Assembly: GCA_900552115.1 (NCBI GenBank)
Contig: URYP01000032.1
Span: forward strand, 1-21,739
Direction of reading: 5' to 3'
Source: an uncultured Oscillospiraceae bacterium
GTDB lineage: Bacteria > Bacillota > Clostridia > Oscillospirales > Acutalibacteraceae
DNA length: 21,739 bases
Shown: positions 8,048 through 14,494 of the stretch, in pieces
Layout of the letters: every line of letters starts with the position of its first letter
How positions within the stretch are numbered: position 1 is the first letter of the stretch
The notes under the pieces: generated by a model
What the model was told of the DNA's origin: nothing
Database searches by the model: none
What the model saw: the letters and a program-made list of their open reading frames with translations, nothing else
Program-made: the position numbers and the translations under genes

Positions 8048-9016
8048 ATGAACAGAATTCCCCTGGAACCAGCGGCCGAGGCCGTCAGCATACAAAGCTC
8101 CGTTCCGCCGCTTATTTTTCAGCTTCCTCCGGAAGAGGGACGTCGGGTGCTAGAAACCGCTCAGGACGAGCCTGTGCGGATGTGCCCCGCCAGTATTGCC
8201 TGTATACAGGCGGACGACGGATGCGGGGTGCAAATACCCGTTTATCTGGTAACCCCGCGACATTGCTGCACCATTAAAAATGTCATTTATTATATTCATG
8301 GAGCGGGCTGGGTCTTCGGCAGTTTCCATACTCATGAAAAGCTGGTGCGTGAGCTGGCCGCTCGCACCAATTCCCTGGTGGTCTTCCCCGAATATACCCG
8401 CGCCCCGGAAGCGCGCTATCCCGTAGCCATTGAACAATGCTACCACATTATGTGCAGCCTGCCCGAATTGCTCTGCCGGCGGTTTCCGGATATCGATTTC
8501 GATACCCTGACCGTGTCGGGCGACAGCGCCGGCGGCGCCATGGCCATCGCCATGGCCCTGATGGCCAAGGAACGCTGCGGCCCGAATATTCAAAAGCTGC
8601 TGCTGTACTATCCTGTGACCAACGCCTGTTTTGACACGCCGTCCTACTGCCAGTTTGCCTGCGGCTATTATCTCTACCGCGAGGGCATGAAGTGGTTTTG
8701 GCAGCAATACGCGCCGGTCGACAAATGCCGCCGGGATATCACCGCCTCTCCCCTGCGGGCCACGGTTGACGAGCTCCGCGGACTGCCGCAGACCATGATT
8801 ATAAACGGAGAAGCCGACGTGCTGCGGGATGAGGGTGAAGCCTTTGCCAAAAAGCTGCGTACCGCTGGGGTGGATGTGACCGCCGTTCGTATTCAGGGCA
8901 TCATCCACGACTTTGTTATGCTGAATTCGCTGGATCAGACAGACGCCTGCCGCGCTGCCATGGATCTGTCCACCGGATGGATTAACCGAAAAAACGGCTG
9001 CCCGGTGTGCTGCTGA
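8048..9016 (+). CDS. HSL-type alpha/beta hydrolase (esterase)
   Basis: This 322-residue cytoplasmic carboxylesterase-like enzyme belongs to the hormone-sensitive-lipase (Aes-like) group. The oxyanion motif is HGAGW (84-88), with Ala where HGGGW is usual. The nucleophile elbow is GDSAGG (Ser160). The acid is Asp257 in GEADVLRDEGE and the base is His287 in GIIHDFVML. The cap-side motif VVFPEYTRAPEARYP is also typical. ATG 8048 is chosen because AAGGAG (8035-8040) lies 7 nt upstream; the in-frame ATG 8030 lies before that site. The protein is rich in Cys, including a CPVCC tail that is unusual for the family. It stands alone between two terminators, so context does not suggest a substrate. Confidence 0.88.
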   Translation: MNRIPLEPAAEAVSIQSSVPPLIFQLPPEEGRRVLETAQDEPVRMCPASIACIQADDGCGVQIPVYLVTPRHCCTIKNVIYYIHGAGWVFGSFHTHEKLVRELAARTNSLVVFPEYTRAPEARYPVAIEQCYHIMCSLPELLCRRFPDIDFDTLTVSGDSAGGAMAIAMALMAKERCGPNIQKLLLYYPVTNACFDTPSYCQFACGYYLYREGMKWFWQQYAPVDKCRRDITASPLRATVDELRGLPQTMIINGEADVLRDEGEAFAKKLRTAGVDVTAVRIQGIIHDFVMLNSLDQTDACRAAMDLSTGWINRKNGCPVCC

Positions 9017-9034
9017 CCACAACGGCTGTCTTAT

Positions 9035-9070
9035 AAAAAGCGAACGGAGGTTTATCCGTTCGCTTTTTTT
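9035..9070 (+). terminator. Terminator of the esterase gene
   Basis: GCGAACGGA (9040-9048) pairs with TCCGTTCGC (9055-9063), flanked by A5 upstream and T7 downstream. Confidence 0.85.
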
Positions 9071-9109
9071 GCTATTGCGGTTATAAGCATAGGCTCCCGA
9101 CTATCGGCG

Positions 9110-9420
9110 TGAGCCATTGGGATAATCCCTGAGGGGATTTTCCATTTATTCGTTCTGAAAGGAGGCAAAAATCCCCTTCTCTTGTGGTGAACGGCTCTGC
9201 CAGCAGCTGATAAACCGCCTTGCTAATCGCCGACCACGGTGCAATACAATGCACGCCAGCCCTTTTCTTCTTTTATGCGCTCAGGCCGCGCGGGCCTCTC
9301 CTTTCTTGTGAAAGAAAGGAGGCAAAGATCACTGGGGAAACCCTTTCGAGTGGGTTTCCCCAGACCCCATCCGAGAACGACCAAAGGGTCTGTGACCCTT
9401 TGGAAACCCGTTGAGTTACT
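9110..9420. repeat. Cluster of short palindromes (extragenic repeat-like), no gene
   Basis: The 831-bp gap between the esterase and RHH genes begins with this block. Hairpins: AATCCC/GGGATT (9124-9139); GGCC/GGCC (9284-9296); CCTTTCTT/AAGAAAGG (9300-9319); perfect 12-bp CTGGGGAAACCC with its complement (9332-9343, 9352-9363); perfect 10-bp CCAAAGGGTC/GACCCTTTGG (9381-9403). The string GAAAGGAGGCAAARATC occurs near 9157 and again near 9313. The short frames crossing it are palindrome-derived and unlikely to be genes. It looks like an extragenic palindromic repeat of the kind I associate with Ruminococcaceae genomes, which is recollection rather than a search result. Confidence 0.55.
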
Positions 9421-9515
9421 TTGAAGCCATAAGTTGAGTGTTACCGCTTATCCTTAGATCCGTGGGTTTACTTATTGGTTTGTAGAAATACATGCGCTGC
9501 GACAGTTGGAACGAT

Positions 9516-9554
9516 GCGCATAGTCTCCCGCCGTTAGGTGGGGAGACTATGTGC
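9516..9554. repeat. Strong 14-bp stem-loop upstream of the regulatory module
   Basis: Bases 9516-9529 pair with 9541-9554 (one G-U pair) around an 11-base loop. No T-run follows on either strand, so a simple terminator is unlikely. It may insulate the promoter 40 bp downstream or be a protein site. Confidence 0.5.
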
Positions 9555-9593
9555 GGCCTGAGCGGAAAAAGAATCATAATTGAAAATGGGGGC

Positions 9594-9622
9594 TTGACAC
9601 TTAGTTCTAAGTGTGGTATGGT
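9594..9622 (+). promoter_or_regulatory. Promoter with a perfect 18-bp operator-like palindrome
   Basis: TTGACA (9594-9599) and TATGGT (9617-9622) are 17 bp apart, with TGG just before the -10 making it an extended -10. The palindrome ACACTTAG-TT-CTAAGTGT (9597-9614) fills most of the spacer and overlaps the -35, the classic place for a repressor. The regulator is not identified. A 14-bp core of the same palindrome recurs at 10069-10082. Confidence 0.65.
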
Positions 9623-9629
9623 ATTCAAT

Positions 9630-9775
9630 GTCAAAAGGATACACGAGTAGAAACAACCGCAACAATGGCGGACGGGTGATGGCCTATAAGGGGCCCTGCA
9701 TCGACAGCAGTCATTGACCCCAAAGGCGGGGAATGGTGCGCGCCACCATAACGGCAGGCAGGCGGTTTGTTTCAA
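9630..9775 (+). ncRNA. Candidate structured leader or small RNA
   Basis: Downstream of the 9594 promoter and before the RHH gene's own promoter lie about 145 bases with no credible gene but many hairpins: CCGC/GGCGG near 9658-9672, GGCC/GGCC near 9680-9693, CCCC/GGGG near 9719-9732, and perfect ATGGTG/CACCAT near 9734-9750. An outer CCTGC/GCAGG pairing (near 9694 and 9757) could enclose the last two as a multibranch fold. GTTTGTTTC after that pairing is a weak end signal. It matches no riboswitch family I know. Confidence 0.4.
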
Positions 9776-9784
9776 GGTGTTTCA

Positions 9785-9836
9785 TTGACACTATCCCTTT
9801 ATATGGTGTATTATGGATTCACAACCATATAAGGGG
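9785..9836 (+). promoter_or_regulatory. Promoter and dyad operator of the RHH gene
   Basis: TTGACA (9785-9790) and TATTAT (9809-9814) are 18 bp apart. The arms CCCTTTATATGGT (9795-9807) and ACCATATAAGGGG (9824-9836) match at 12 of 13 positions as inverted repeats bracketing the -10. The right arm runs into the ribosome binding site. Small RHH proteins commonly repress their own promoters through such dyads, so autoregulation is a reasonable inference. Confidence 0.6.
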
Positions 9837-9847
9837 GGCTTTAATAA

Positions 9848-10033
9848 GTGGCGTTTGACAAAGTCCGCTACGATTATGAGTATGGCCGTGCACATTATGA
9901 CGTTATAAAAGCGACCATTCCCAAGGGTAAAGCCAGCAGCGTAAAAGCGGAGGCTGCGGCCCGAGGTATCAGCGTATCGCAGTTGATAATTGATGCGTTG
10001 GAAAATTGTTACGGATTGGATTTAGGTAAGTAA
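9848..10033 (+). CDS. Ribbon-helix-helix (Arc/MetJ-type) DNA-binding protein
   Basis: The 61-residue product starts at GTG 9848, 9 nt after AAGGGGGG (9831-9838). The core IKATIPKGKASSVKAEAAAR then GISVSQLIIDALENCYGL (about 20-57) is a typical RHH unit: a short beta strand, a Lys-rich helix, a turn with Gly-Ile-Ser-Val-Ser, and a second helix. RHH proteins bind DNA as dimers and act as antitoxins or as repressors in mobile elements and chromosomes. No toxin-like gene overlaps it; the next gene is 145 bp away behind its own promoter, so a classic toxin-antitoxin pair is doubtful. The upstream dyad suggests autorepression. Confidence 0.75.
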   Translation: MAFDKVRYDYEYGRAHYDVIKATIPKGKASSVKAEAAARGISVSQLIIDALENCYGLDLGK

Positions 10034-10039
10034 CCATAG

Positions 10040-10057
10040 GCGGGCAATTCCCGCTTT
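10040..10057 (+). terminator. Weak hairpin after the RHH gene
   Basis: GCGGG (10040-10044) and CCCGC (10050-10054) flank a CAATT loop, followed by only TTTAGG. Any termination would be partial. Confidence 0.35.
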
Positions 10058-10066
10058 AGGTTACAT

Positions 10067-10084
10067 ACACTTAGTCCTAAGTCA
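10067..10084. promoter_or_regulatory. Second copy of the ACTTAG palindrome
   Basis: ACTTAG-TC-CTAAGT (10069-10082) is a perfect 6+6 palindrome sharing its core with the one at 9597-9614, except for one spacer base and the outer pairs. It sits 16 bp upstream of the -35 of the next gene. Two sites about 470 bp apart suggest one regulator acting on both sides of the RHH gene. Confidence 0.55.
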
Positions 10085-10098
10085 TTAAACGCCAAATA

Positions 10099-10127
10099 TA
10101 GGCAAAGATTATTACCCGGCTTATATT
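10099..10127 (+). promoter_or_regulatory. Probable promoter of the 93-residue gene
   Basis: TAGGCA (10099-10104) and TATATT (10122-10127) are 17 bp apart. The boxes match consensus at 4 of 6 and 5 of 6 positions. The predicted start near 10134 is about 45 nt before the ATG. Confidence 0.45.
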
Positions 10128-10178
10128 CTGTGAGCTAGGGTAAAACTCCCGCAACAATTTAGAAAGGATGTTGAAACT

Positions 10179-10460
10179 ATGATCATGAAAAAAGTAAGCC
10201 CGGATGCCTATGAAGCCCTGAAACGCAGCCTGCGGGAAACGGCACATATTGAGCCGATGGACGCGGGCTATACGGTGGATATGTGCATCTCCGGCGTAAA
10301 CTATGCCGTGAAGCTGGTGCTGGAAAGACACAACCAAGTGGCGGTGATACAGGCCAGCCGGATCGACCGCTACCGCAGCGGACAGGGAGACCGGCTCATC
10401 GTGAACGGCGCGCTGTTAAATGCGTTTCTCGAAATCCTCACCTATCAGGCCGTAAACTAA
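10179..10460 (+). CDS. Small protein of unknown function, 93 residues
   Basis: A good AGAAAGGA site (10161-10168) lies 10 nt before ATG 10179; the in-frame ATG 10185 is farther away. The protein has an N-terminal helix (SPDAYEALKRSLRETAHI), a central beta-like stretch (DMCISGVNYAVKLVLERHNQVAVIQASRIDRY) and a C-terminal helix (LLNAFLEILTYQAVN). It has no signal peptide, membrane segment or Cys/His cluster, and is compact enough to be a single folded domain. I recognise no family. Position behind a copy of the ACTTAG palindrome and near an RHH regulator hints at shared control with that module, which is inference only. Confidence 0.6.
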   Translation: MIMKKVSPDAYEALKRSLRETAHIEPMDAGYTVDMCISGVNYAVKLVLERHNQVAVIQASRIDRYRSGQGDRLIVNGALLNAFLEILTYQAVN

Positions 10461-10483
10461 GTTATATACGATCGGATAATAGA

Positions 10484-10555
10484 GCGGACGGATAAGGACA
10501 TGGCCCAGTCATCCTATTTTGATGCGGCCTTGCCCCTGCCGTCCGCCCTATTTTT
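10484..10555 (+). terminator. Possible long-loop terminator after the 93-residue gene
   Basis: GCGGACGG (10484-10491) pairs with CCGTCCGC (10539-10546), followed by CCTATTTTTA. The 47-base loop has weak internal pairing (AGGA/TCCT), so this could be a terminator or the closing stem of a small structured RNA. Confidence 0.4.
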
Positions 10556-10574
10556 AATATAAGTAAAAATATGG

Positions 10575-10603
10575 TAGAAAAATTCATAAATCGTGACTAT
10601 ACT
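10575..10603 (+). promoter_or_regulatory. Candidate promoter of the amidohydrolase operon
   Basis: TAGAAA (10575-10580) and TATACT (10598-10603) are separated by 17 bp. It is the best candidate in the short AT-rich gap before the four-gene run, but the -35 is weak. Confidence 0.4.
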
Positions 10604-10654
10604 ACTAATTATAAAGTAAAGGCCGGTGTTGTCCGGCGGTAAAGGGGCGGAGCT

Positions 10655-12238
10655 ATGAGCGAAACGCTGTATGAAAATGGACCGATTATCACTATGGAGC
10701 CGGAGCCGGCTGAAGCCGTGCTGACACGGGACGGGCGCATCGTATTCGCCGGAACGCGGGAGGATGCCCGGGCTCTGGCCGCAAAGGATGCACGGCGGGT
10801 GGACTTGGACGGCCGCGCCCTGCTGCCTGCTTTTATCGATTCACATGGCCATTTTGCGGGATACGCCACCTCGCTGTTGCAGGCGCGGCTGGAGAACGCC
10901 GTCAGCCTGGAGGAGATGGGGGAGCGCATCCGGGCCTTTATCCGGGAAAACGCCGTGCCGGCGGGCGAATGGGTCATGGGCAAAGGCTACGACCATAACA
11001 TGTTGCTCCCCGCACGTCATCCCAGCCGGAAATGGCTTGACCGGGTGGCGCCGAATCATCCGGTCATATTGCAGCACCAGTCAGGGCATATGGGCGTGCT
11101 CAACACCATGGCGCTGGAACGGTTGGGCGTCGATGAGGATACGCCTTCCCCGGAGGGTGGCCGGATCGAGAAGGATGCGGCGGGCTGCCTGACCGGCTAT
11201 ATGGAGGAAAACGCTTTTCTACAGTATCAAAAACGCGCGCCCATGCCCACCGCCGACAAGCTGGCGGGGGCGTTTGACCGGGCGCAGGCCCGGTATGCGT
11301 CTTATGGCATCACCACCGTGCAGGAGGGAATGCTGGTGGAGGAGCTGACCGGTCTGTACGCTGCCTATCTGGATACAGGGCGGCTGAAGCTGGACGTGGT
11401 GGCCTATATGGATATGGCGTCAAACCGGCATATAAAAGAGATGTTCGAGGCGTATATGGACGGCTACCGCCGGCATTTCCGCATCGGCGGGTATAAGATG
11501 TTTCTGGACGGTTCCCCGCAGGGGCGCACCGCGTGGATGCGTACACCTTACACGGGGGCGGATGAACAGGGGTATCCGGTGTTGAGCGACGAGGAGGCGG
11601 AGGCCCGCATCCGCACCGCGCTTACAGAAGGCCGCCAATTGCTGACCCACTGCAACGGGGACGCCGCCGCGGCACAGTATCTGTCGGCTTACCGGCGGGT
11701 ATCGGAGGGGATGCCCGGCCACGCGGATATCCGGCCGGTCATCATCCACGCCCAGCTTCTGGGCACCGACCAGCTCCCGGAGGTAAAGGCGCTGGGTGTG
11801 ATTCCCTCCTTTTTTGTGGCACACGTTTTTCACTGGGGAGATGTGCATATCCGCAACTTCGGGAGGGAACGGGCGTCCGCTATCAGCCCGGCGGCGGCCG
11901 CCGGCCGGGAAGGCATCCGCTACACCTTCCATCAGGATGCGCCGGTGATCGAGCCGGACATGATGGAAACGGTCTGGTGCGCGGTGAATCGCCTCACGGG
12001 CAGCGGTGTCTGCCTGGGGCCGGAGCAGCGGGTGCCGGTGGAGGACGCTTTAAAAGCGGTTACCCTAAACGCCGCCTGGCAGTATTTTGAGGAGCAGGAG
12101 AAGGGCAGCATCCGGGCGGGGAAACGCGCGGATCTGGTGATCCTTGACCGCGACCCGCTGAAAGTCGATCCTTCCGCACTGCGTACGGTCCGGGTGCTGG
12201 AAACGGTTAAAGACGGCGAAACCATTTATAAGGCGTGA
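10655..12238 (+). CDS. YtcJ-like amidohydrolase (amidohydrolase family 3)
   Basis: This 527-residue cytoplasmic metal-dependent hydrolase has an N-terminal beta-sandwich piece, then the metal motif DSHGHF (His64, His66). HQSGHMGVLN and KMFLDGSPQGRTAWM follow, then LLTHCNGD and VIIHAQLL (later metal or substrate His). YTFHQDAPV carries the catalytic-type Asp, and the C-terminal sandwich closes with LVILDRDPL. These features and length fit the YtcJ/NfdA group, which cleaves amide or formamide bonds; the substrate cannot be read from sequence. A GGGGCGGAG site lies just upstream of ATG 10655. It is the first of four closely spaced genes; the other three are membrane proteins. Confidence 0.88.
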   Translation: MSETLYENGPIITMEPEPAEAVLTRDGRIVFAGTREDARALAAKDARRVDLDGRALLPAFIDSHGHFAGYATSLLQARLENAVSLEEMGERIRAFIRENAVPAGEWVMGKGYDHNMLLPARHPSRKWLDRVAPNHPVILQHQSGHMGVLNTMALERLGVDEDTPSPEGGRIEKDAAGCLTGYMEENAFLQYQKRAPMPTADKLAGAFDRAQARYASYGITTVQEGMLVEELTGLYAAYLDTGRLKLDVVAYMDMASNRHIKEMFEAYMDGYRRHFRIGGYKMFLDGSPQGRTAWMRTPYTGADEQGYPVLSDEEAEARIRTALTEGRQLLTHCNGDAAAAQYLSAYRRVSEGMPGHADIRPVIIHAQLLGTDQLPEVKALGVIPSFFVAHVFHWGDVHIRNFGRERASAISPAAAAGREGIRYTFHQDAPVIEPDMMETVWCAVNRLTGSGVCLGPEQRVPVEDALKAVTLNAAWQYFEEQEKGSIRAGKRADLVILDRDPLKVDPSALRTVRVLETVKDGETIYKA

Positions 12239-12251
12239 GGGAATGAAGAGT

Positions 12252-12830
12252 ATGGTCTGGCAGGCGGCGGCCATGTTCATTTTGCTGGCCTTTTATACGG
12301 TATATATAGGCAAAATGCTGGCGCAAAAGAAAAAAGGGATTCAAACCGACCATATGGCACGCGGAAAACAAAAGAACAAGGCGTTTTATATCGAGCTTTT
12401 TATGAAGGCCGCGACATATGGCGCCGTGGCGGCGGAGTTGGCGAGTATCCTGTTTGATACCTCGGTCTTTCCGGCGGCTGTTCGTGCGGCGGGACTGGTA
12501 TTGGGTGTTTGCGGCGTCGTAATTTTCTCTTTGTCCGTATGGACCATGCGCGATAACTGGCGGGCGGGTATTGCTCCGGCGGACAAAACGGAGATGGTGA
12601 CGGCCGGCGTCTACCAGTTCAGCCGCAACCCGGCTTTTCTGGGCTTTTACCTGCTTTACGGGGGCCTGCTGCTCGCGTTTTTTAACGGGATTCTGCTGGC
12701 GGTTACCCTTTTGGCCGGTATCATGCTCCATTTACAGGTGTTGCAGGAAGAAGCGTACCTGCCGACCGTATTTGGAGAGCCCTATATAGCCTATAAAAAT
12801 AGAGTAAAGCGGTATTGGGGACGTCATTAA
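12252..12830 (+). CDS. ICMT-like integral membrane methyltransferase
   Basis: The product is 192 residues from ATG 12252, or 195 from ATG 12243. I prefer 12252 because GAGGG (12237-12241) lies 10 nt upstream of it but directly abuts 12243. There are about four or five hydrophobic segments: near the N-terminus, at the PAAVRAAGLVLGVCGVVIFSL stretch, and around FLGFYLLYGGLLLAFFNGILLAVTLL. The isoprenylcysteine carboxyl methyltransferase / PEMT signature is clear: VTAGVYQFSRNPAFLGF, then EEAYLPTVFGEPYIAYKNRVKRYW. These enzymes use SAM at the membrane interface. Bacterial members have mostly unknown substrates. It sits 13 bp after the amidohydrolase stop and is probably co-transcribed. Confidence 0.85.
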   Translation: MVWQAAAMFILLAFYTVYIGKMLAQKKKGIQTDHMARGKQKNKAFYIELFMKAATYGAVAAELASILFDTSVFPAAVRAAGLVLGVCGVVIFSLSVWTMRDNWRAGIAPADKTEMVTAGVYQFSRNPAFLGFYLLYGGLLLAFFNGILLAVTLLAGIMLHLQVLQEEAYLPTVFGEPYIAYKNRVKRYWGRH

Positions 12831-12872
12831 GCCTTGGCCAATACGGCCGGGGCAGTATAAGGAGTGGGGAAT

Positions 12873-13418
12873 ATGTGGGACTTTTTGAGGAAAATTAAGG
12901 TGGACGCGACCCTGTCGGCGATTTTGTGCATCGTGCTGGGGGTCGTGCTGGTGATCTGGCCGCGTATTGTGGGCAACGTGTTCTGCTACGTGGTGGGCGG
13001 CGCCCTGCTGATCAGCGGCATCGCCTACATGGTCACCTATTTTAAACAGCGGGAAAATACATCGCTGTTTCAGGTGGATTTTTTACTGGGACTGGTGTTC
13101 AGCGTGCTGGGCGTGTGGATTATCCTGCGCCCCGACATGGTGATTTCACTCATCCCGATCCTGTTCGGCATTGTCATCCTGCTGCACGGCTTTGCCAATA
13201 TCCAGCAGTCGCTGAACCTGAAAAAGGCGGGCTATGCCAAATGGGGCGCGGCGCTGGCGGTGGCCATTATTACGGTGGCGTTCGGCGGGGTGCTGCTGTT
13301 CCAGCCGCTGATGGCGGCGGACGCCGCGATCATGCTGCTCGGCATCGGGCTGATCTTTGACGGCGTGTCGGATTTATGGATGATATCGCGGATATCCAAA
13401 TACAGCGGCGGACGCTGA
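12873..13418 (+). CDS. DUF308 (HdeD-like) membrane protein
   Basis: The 181-residue protein consists almost entirely of six membrane segments arranged as three pairs, with short loops such as KQRENTSLFQVD and NLKKAGYAKW. The internally repeated pattern GxxLIxxPxxxxxxxxxxxGxxLLxxG (for example GVVLVIWPRIVGNVFCYVVGG and GVWIILRPDMVISLIPILFG) is the hallmark of DUF308. HdeD of E. coli is linked to acid resistance, but the function in Firmicutes is unknown. AAGGAG (12859-12864) is 8 nt before ATG 12873, which rules out the upstream in-frame GTG inside that site. It lies between the methyltransferase and another membrane protein. Confidence 0.85.
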   Translation: MWDFLRKIKVDATLSAILCIVLGVVLVIWPRIVGNVFCYVVGGALLISGIAYMVTYFKQRENTSLFQVDFLLGLVFSVLGVWIILRPDMVISLIPILFGIVILLHGFANIQQSLNLKKAGYAKWGAALAVAIITVAFGGVLLFQPLMAADAAIMLLGIGLIFDGVSDLWMISRISKYSGGR

Positions 13419-13443
13419 CGCGGAAACAGGGGAGGAGGGGCCG

Positions 13444-14178
13444 ATGGAACGTGCGGTACTGATGGACCGGCTGCGCAAAGTGGTGTGGTGTCTGGTCCTG
13501 TTGAGTTTTGTTATTCCTATTTTGTTTTTGACCTATAAAATCATCATTGCCCCGGCCAGCCTGGAAACCGGTGAACCAACCCGGCTGAAAAGCGATTATG
13601 TTCTCATGCTGGTACAATGCATGTTGGGGCTCATCGCCATGCTGCTGCCGGTGATCCTAGCCCGCCGGTTCGAGTTCCGTCTGCCCTCAATCATCTACTT
13701 TATGTTTGTCATCTTCCTTTACTGCGCCATATTCCTGGGAGAGGTGCGGTCGTTTTATTACACGGTGCCCCACTGGGATACCATTCTGCACACCTTCAGC
13801 GGCGGTATGCTGGGATCGCTGGGGTTTACCCTGGTTTCCTGGCTCAATAAGGATGAACACACCTCCACCCGGCTGTCCCCGCTGTTTGTCGCCATCTTCG
13901 CGTTCTGCTTTGCGGTGGCGCTGGGCACGCTGTGGGAAATATACGAATTTACCTTTGACGGCGTTCTGGGCCTGAACATGCAGAAGTTCATGCGGGAGGA
14001 CGGTACGCAGCTGATTGGACGGGCGGCGCTGACCGATACCATGAAGGACCTTTGCGTCGACGTGCTGGGTGCGCTGGTGGTATCCGCGGTCGGCTTTGTG
14101 TCCCTGAAGGTACGGCATGGCAAATTTGAAAATTTGGGCGGCGCTCCGTCGGCGGCGGAGCAAAACGACGAGAAGTGA
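13444..14178 (+). CDS. DUF2238-like (YjdF-type) membrane protein
   Basis: This 244-residue protein has about six membrane segments. Polar motifs inside or beside membranes fit the DUF2238/YjdF group: HWDTILHTFSGGMLGSLGF near 115-133, TLWEIYEFTFDG near 160-172, and DTMKDLCVDVLGALVVSAVG near 200-220. Conserved His, Glu and Asp in these positions could bind a metal or act catalytically, but the function is unknown. GGAGG (13431-13435) lies 8 nt before ATG 13444. It is the last gene before a terminator. The family name is from memory of these motifs and is less certain than for its neighbours. Confidence 0.7.
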   Translation: MERAVLMDRLRKVVWCLVLLSFVIPILFLTYKIIIAPASLETGEPTRLKSDYVLMLVQCMLGLIAMLLPVILARRFEFRLPSIIYFMFVIFLYCAIFLGEVRSFYYTVPHWDTILHTFSGGMLGSLGFTLVSWLNKDEHTSTRLSPLFVAIFAFCFAVALGTLWEIYEFTFDGVLGLNMQKFMREDGTQLIGRAALTDTMKDLCVDVLGALVVSAVGFVSLKVRHGKFENLGGAPSAAEQNDEK

Positions 14179-14214
14179 GAAAAGGAAACCCGACAAGGGT
14201 TTCCCTTTTCTTTT
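14179..14214 (+). terminator. Terminator of the amidohydrolase operon
   Basis: GAAAAGGAAACCC (14179-14191) pairs with 14197-14210 with one bulged base, then TTTT. The hairpin starts directly after the stop codon. Confidence 0.75.
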
Positions 14215-14249
14215 GCCCATGCGCGGCGGTTTACAAACCCGGGGGACGT

Positions 14250-14369
14250 ATGGTACAATAGTCTCAAAAGCTTTGCTTAGCAAAAAGTCTTTAGCCAAGA
14301 AAAAGACTTCGGAATAATGGTTGTCGCCGCGGTCGGCTCCTGCGCCGGGGCGCGCCTCCATTCTTCTGG
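14250..14369 (+). ncRNA. Copy B of the repeated structured element
   Basis: The 316-bp gap after 14178 contains the operon terminator, this element and a promoter. It opens with the same block as copy A (ATGGTACAATAGTCTCAAA, an extended -10). Two hairpins follow: TTTGC/GCAAA (14272-14284) and perfect AAGTCTTT/AAAGACTT (14285-14292, 14302-14309). The 59-nt 3' block (14311-14369) is about 90% identical to copy A, with the outer stem GAATAATGG/CCATTCTTC. The middle parts differ in sequence from copy A but both form hairpins in the same order. Confidence 0.5.
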
Positions 14370-14384
14370 TCTCTACAAAATTTA

Positions 14385-14393
14385 TGGTATAAT
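14385..14393 (+). promoter_or_regulatory. Extended -10 promoter of the toroid-protein gene
   Basis: TGG directly precedes TATAAT (14388-14393); no good -35 is seen. The predicted start near 14400 gives a ~95-nt leader with a small GGCC/GGCC hairpin. Confidence 0.55.
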
Positions 14394-14494
14394 GGCCTGA
14401 GGGGCGCGGCCTTTTAGGCCTTCCCGCTTTACGATACGGACGGCGGCCGGTGCCAAACCTTTCGCCGGACTTTGGATGAAAAGGAGTTATCCGT

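Noticed and set aside
9110..9420. Palindrome cluster as a CRISPR array
   Set aside because: The repeats differ in sequence and spacing and there are no regular spacers or cas genes.
9220..9424. Short plus-strand frames of 61-64 codons over the palindrome cluster
   Set aside because: They translate the repeats themselves, overlap in two frames and lack good start signals.
9672..9690. Bases around 9665-9680 match a conserved stretch of 16S rRNA (TGGCGGACGGGTGA)
   Set aside because: The match is about 14 bases and the flanks do not continue into 16S sequence, so it is probably chance and not an rRNA fragment.
9416..9775. A 119-codon minus-strand reading frame
   Set aside because: It runs across a promoter, a perfect palindrome and several hairpins. 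Its composition (many Pro, Cys, Arg) is unlike a folded protein and no ribosome binding site was seen.
9607..10082. Palindromes at 9597 and 10067 as att sites of an integrated element
   Set aside because: The segment between them carries no recombinase and no tRNA target, and both palindromes fit promoter positions better; kept only as a hypothesis.
9848..10460. RHH gene plus 93-residue gene as a toxin-antitoxin pair
   Set aside because: The genes are 145 bp apart, each with its own promoter, and the second protein shows no RelE, HicA, MazF or PIN-like features.
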